Below the pieces are notes generated by a model that did not search any database, was not told the origin of the DNA, and saw only the letters and a program-made list of their open reading frames with translations. A program made the position numbers and the translations under genes. Shown here one piece after another: positions 62,026-64,000 of a stretch of DNA of 64,000 nt. Source of the DNA: Burkholderiaceae bacterium (GTDB lineage Bacteria > Pseudomonadota > Gammaproteobacteria > Burkholderiales > Burkholderiaceae_E); assembly GCA_021463505.1 (NCBI GenBank), contig JAJTYR010000011.1, positions 1 to 64,000 of the forward strand. Direction: 5' to 3'. Numbering within the stretch: the first letter of the stretch is position 1; each line of letters opens with the position of its first letter.

Positions 62026-63600
62026 CTACGCATCGATGATCGGGTCTTCCTCGCGATAGACGCAGTCGCGTCGCACGCACAGCCGGCAGTTCGGGCCGAC
62101 CGGCACCGCCGGGGCCGAGGAGGACAGGTCGAGTCCGTCAGCGTACACCGTGCGGTCGGCGTGCAGCGCATGGCAGGCGAGCATCACCGACACCAGTCGG
62201 CGCGGCATGGTGAACGCCGGGCGCGGCTTCTCGATCGACCGGGCCAGGAAGAGGTAGCGATCGCCGGTGGGGAAGGCCGCGAGCTGGCGCACGATCGCGC
62301 CGGGGCTCTGGAACGCCTCGTAGACGGCCCACATCGGGCAGGCGTTGCCGTGGCGCGGCAGCAGCAGGTGCGGTAGCGGAAAGCGCTTGGTCACGAAGCC
62401 GGCGGGATCGGCACGCATCAGCCCGAACGCAATGCCTTCGGCACCTGGCCGGCGCAGCGTCACGAGGCGGTGGCAGACCTGCTCGTAGCTCGCGTCAAAG
62501 CGCCGCGCGAGGTGTTGCAGGTCGTAGCGCGATCGCTCCGCGGCGTCGCGGAAGGCGTCATAGGGCATCAGCACCGCCGCGGCCAGGTATGCAGAGAGCG
62601 CGCGCTGGGCGCGCCGGCGAGCGGCCGCGCTGGTCAGGCGCGCGGCCGCGTCGATCTGCGCAGCCACCGGCCGCCCCTGGTGGAACAAGCCGGCGGCGGC
62701 CAACGCAAGCTGGAAACGCCGCGTCCGATGCGGTGCAACGTCGGAGAGCATCAGGGTGCGGCCATCGGCGGCGAAAGCCGCCGCGCGCCCCGGCGCGAGC
62801 GCCTCGATCTCGGCCGCCGGGCGCAGTTCGGCACGCACCGAGTGGGTGTGCAGCAGGTAGTCCGCCAGCGCGCTTTCGCGACAGTTGCCCTCGATCGCCG
62901 CGGCGGCACGCAGGTCGGTGGCGGCCTGTTCGAGCGCGGCAAAGTGGTTGTCGTGGTCGAACAGGAGGTCGTCGACCTCGTCGGCCGGCGTGATCGAGCG
63001 TGTGGTGGTGTGTGCCTGATCGAAGAACGCGGCGAGCGCGTGTGCCAGGTCGGACAGGCGCGCGCTCTCGGCGCCGACGATCGAGACGAAGCGCTGGCGT
63101 TGTGCGGGCTCGAGGTCTTCGACCGTTTCCAGGATTTCCGAGGAGGACCGGATCGCGGCGACCCGGCTCAGCACGTTGTGCACGGCGTCGCCCAGGAACG
63201 GATCATGGCTCAACCGGTCCGACAGCGCCGCCACCGCCCGGTCGCGGTCGAGCAGCGCGCGTTGCAGCACGACGAGGGCGCGTGCCCAACCGGGATGGCG
63301 GCCGGCGAGGTCGTCGATGCTCTCCGGATCGAGTTGCAGTGCAGTCAGCCGCGAATCGCCCGTGAGATCGCCCAGGTCGTCGAGCAGGCGACGCCCGGCG
63401 GCGCCGTCGAGTTCGTCCAGTGCCATGCCGAGCGCGCCCGCGACACGCTTGAGCAGCGCGCCGCCGATGTTGCGCCTGTTGCGCTCGATCAGGTTCAGGT
63501 ACGAGGCCGAGATGCCGATCCTGGCCGCCAGGCCCGCTTGCGTGATGCCCAGCGAACGGCGCTGCTCGCGAATGCGCGCGCCGATCAGCGAGCGCGGCAT
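62026..63600 (-). CDS. XRE-family regulator, ScfR/RamB type, with HisKA-like segment
   Basis: 524 residues. XRE helix-turn-helix at ~8-62 (IREQRRSLGITQAGLAARIG, SASYLNLIERNRRNI). A helical segment at ~132-194 aligns with histidine-kinase dimerisation domains (H141 NVLSRVAAI then SSEILETVEDL, and SIVGAESARLSDLAHALAAF). Then a ScfR/DUF2083-like region (FQLALAAAGLF, LSAYLAAAVLMPYDAF, RRFDASYEQVCHRLVTL) and a Cys-containing C-terminus (CPMWAVYEAF, NCRLCVRRDCVYREED). Relatives control short-chain acyl-CoA or propionate genes. ATG 63600 matches the usual MPRSLIGARIREQR start. Confidence 0.88.
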   Translation of the reverse strand: MPRSLIGARIREQRRSLGITQAGLAARIGISASYLNLIERNRRNIGGALLKRVAGALGMALDELDGAAGRRLLDDLGDLTGDSRLTALQLDPESIDDLAGRHPGWARALVVLQRALLDRDRAVAALSDRLSHDPFLGDAVHNVLSRVAAIRSSSEILETVEDLEPAQRQRFVSIVGAESARLSDLAHALAAFFDQAHTTTRSITPADEVDDLLFDHDNHFAALEQAATDLRAAAAIEGNCRESALADYLLHTHSVRAELRPAAEIEALAPGRAAAFAADGRTLMLSDVAPHRTRRFQLALAAAGLFHQGRPVAAQIDAAARLTSAAARRRAQRALSAYLAAAVLMPYDAFRDAAERSRYDLQHLARRFDASYEQVCHRLVTLRRPGAEGIAFGLMRADPAGFVTKRFPLPHLLLPRHGNACPMWAVYEAFQSPGAIVRQLAAFPTGDRYLFLARSIEKPRPAFTMPRRLVSVMLACHALHADRTVYADGLDLSSSAPAVPVGPNCRLCVRRDCVYREEDPIIDA

Positions 63601-63635
63601 GGCGGTTGTCGCAGCACTCGATGCTGCGCCGCAAG

Positions 63636-63703
63636 GTCAATTATCGACAGATTTCCATAATGCATTCTGTATTCTTGACAAAAATATCTCGTCAAGTCAA
63701 TTA
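63636..63703. repeat. Two GTCAATTA direct repeats 60 bp apart
   Basis: GTCAATTA at 63636-63643 and 63696-63703, bracketing the predicted promoter of the XRE regulator. The overlapping GTCAA at 63691-63695 adds a third half-copy. They are candidate operator half-sites, for example for autoregulation. Confidence 0.45.
63667..63695 (-). promoter_or_regulatory. Sigma-70-like promoter for the XRE regulator gene
   Basis: On the minus strand, TTGACG (63695-63690), a 17-base spacer, and ATACAG (63672-63667), 67 bases before the ATG at 63600. It lies in a visibly AT-rich stretch (about 63640-63740) unlike the rest of the window. Confidence 0.45.
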
Positions 63704-63723
63704 GATATTGATGTATTGACTTT

Positions 63724-63739
63724 ACAAGAACATTCTTGT
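63724..63739. promoter_or_regulatory. Perfect palindrome ACAAGAACATTCTTGT (operator candidate)
   Basis: Arms ACAAGAA and TTCTTGT around CA, fully self-complementary in the arms. It lies directly downstream of a plus-strand TTGACT (63716-63721), where a promoter spacer would be, and 82 bases before the ATG of the rightward gene at 63822. Typical size and symmetry of a dimeric regulator site; the regulator is unknown. Confidence 0.55.
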
Positions 63740-63821
63740 CGCGAGTTCTGGCGCCGTGGTCGTGCGATTCGAGCCGATCCGGACACCGGGTGAATGGTCA
63801 CACAGCCACACAGGAGGCGAA

Positions 63822-64000
63822 ATGAGCGGATTCGACGGCAATGGCCGCCGCAAGGTGCTCGGGGCAGTTGCGGCAGCGACGAAGAACGAGGCACAGATCG
63901 GGCTCGCGAACGCGACGCCACCCGTCGCGTCGCGCCGCCGGGTGTTGCGTGCGGGGGTGAGTGCGGCCGGCGTGACGCTGATTCCCGGTCTGGGCCACGT
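63822..64000 (+). CDS. Exported (Tat-type signal) protein, cut by right window edge
   Basis: Frame from ATG 63822 (AGGAGG four bases upstream) open to the window end, 59 codons. The N-terminal 35 residues are hydrophilic (SGFDGNGRRKVLGAVAAATK), then a second twin-Arg stretch SRRRVLRAGVSAAGVTLIPG resembles a Tat signal. The protein cannot be identified from this piece. Having two RR segments is odd; the true mature protein may start after either. Divergent from the XRE regulator, so it may be its target. Confidence 0.6.
   Translation, partial: MSGFDGNGRRKVLGAVAAATKNEAQIGLANATPPVASRRRVLRAGVSAAGVTLIPGLGH

Overview
The window is high-GC, tightly packed DNA typical of a betaproteobacterium, most likely Burkholderiales or a close relative. 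The basis is the gene content: a DUF2863 protein (a family I know mainly from that order), a gspC split from a gspG-F type II secretion operon, a soxYZAXB thiosulfate-oxidation cluster, a liv-type transporter with an acyl-CoA ligase, and the conserved gloB / methyltransferase / rnhA / dnaQ neighbourhood. Genes overlap by 4 bp (ATGA or GTGA) at many junctions. I see no rRNA, tRNA or CRISPR array.

Layout. 1-11377: type II secretion system; gspC runs left off the window edge, and gspG,H,I,J,K,L,M,N,D,E,F run right as one operon. 11394-15497: an MFS transporter, then a decayed zone: a scar made of a lipocalin-gene fragment joined to an IS21-like transposase fragment, an M20 peptidase that has lost its catalytic centre, an intact HAD hydrolase, and a SWIM zinc-finger gene without its 5' part. 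15473-22806 (minus): an apparent six-gene operon, fabI, a SenB-type selenosugar synthase, selD, and an ABC transporter of the AttEFGH type ending in a lipocalin-like exported protein. 22834-28363: yejABEF peptide ABC importer. 28383-33732: mltD, gloB, a YafS-like methyltransferase, cfa and rnhA. 33787-38841: an RND efflux pair followed by dnaQ. 38869-40071: DUF2863.

40147-47586: the sulfur region, with a SoxW-like thioredoxin divergent from soxY,Z,A,X,B, followed by a TlpA-like thioredoxin, a HbpS/GlcG-like protein, a 48-residue membrane peptide and outer-membrane phospholipase A. No soxCD is in the window. 47682-54430 (minus): livG,H,M,K,F-like transporter and a long-chain acyl-CoA ligase. 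54507-58189 (minus): an MliC-like exported protein with a clear terminator, then a DUF2868 membrane protein coupled to a DUF3482 GTPase. 58315-58521: DUF6494. 58533-63600 (minus): a symporter-histidine kinase fusion, a small membrane protein, a lone receiver protein and an XRE regulator of the ScfR/RamB type. An AT-rich control region separates the regulator from a Tat-signal gene cut by the right edge.

The most notable points are: (1) a translationally coupled selenosugar synthase / selenophosphate synthetase pair without the selenoneine synthase SenA, in which senB has no ATG, GTG or TTG at its conserved N-terminus; (2) the 12.7-15.5 kb decay zone; (3) small coupled peptides in the sox region; (4) the XRE regulator with a HisKA-like helical segment next to a symporter-kinase and an orphan receiver. 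All assignments are from reading sequence and recalled family features; no database search was run.
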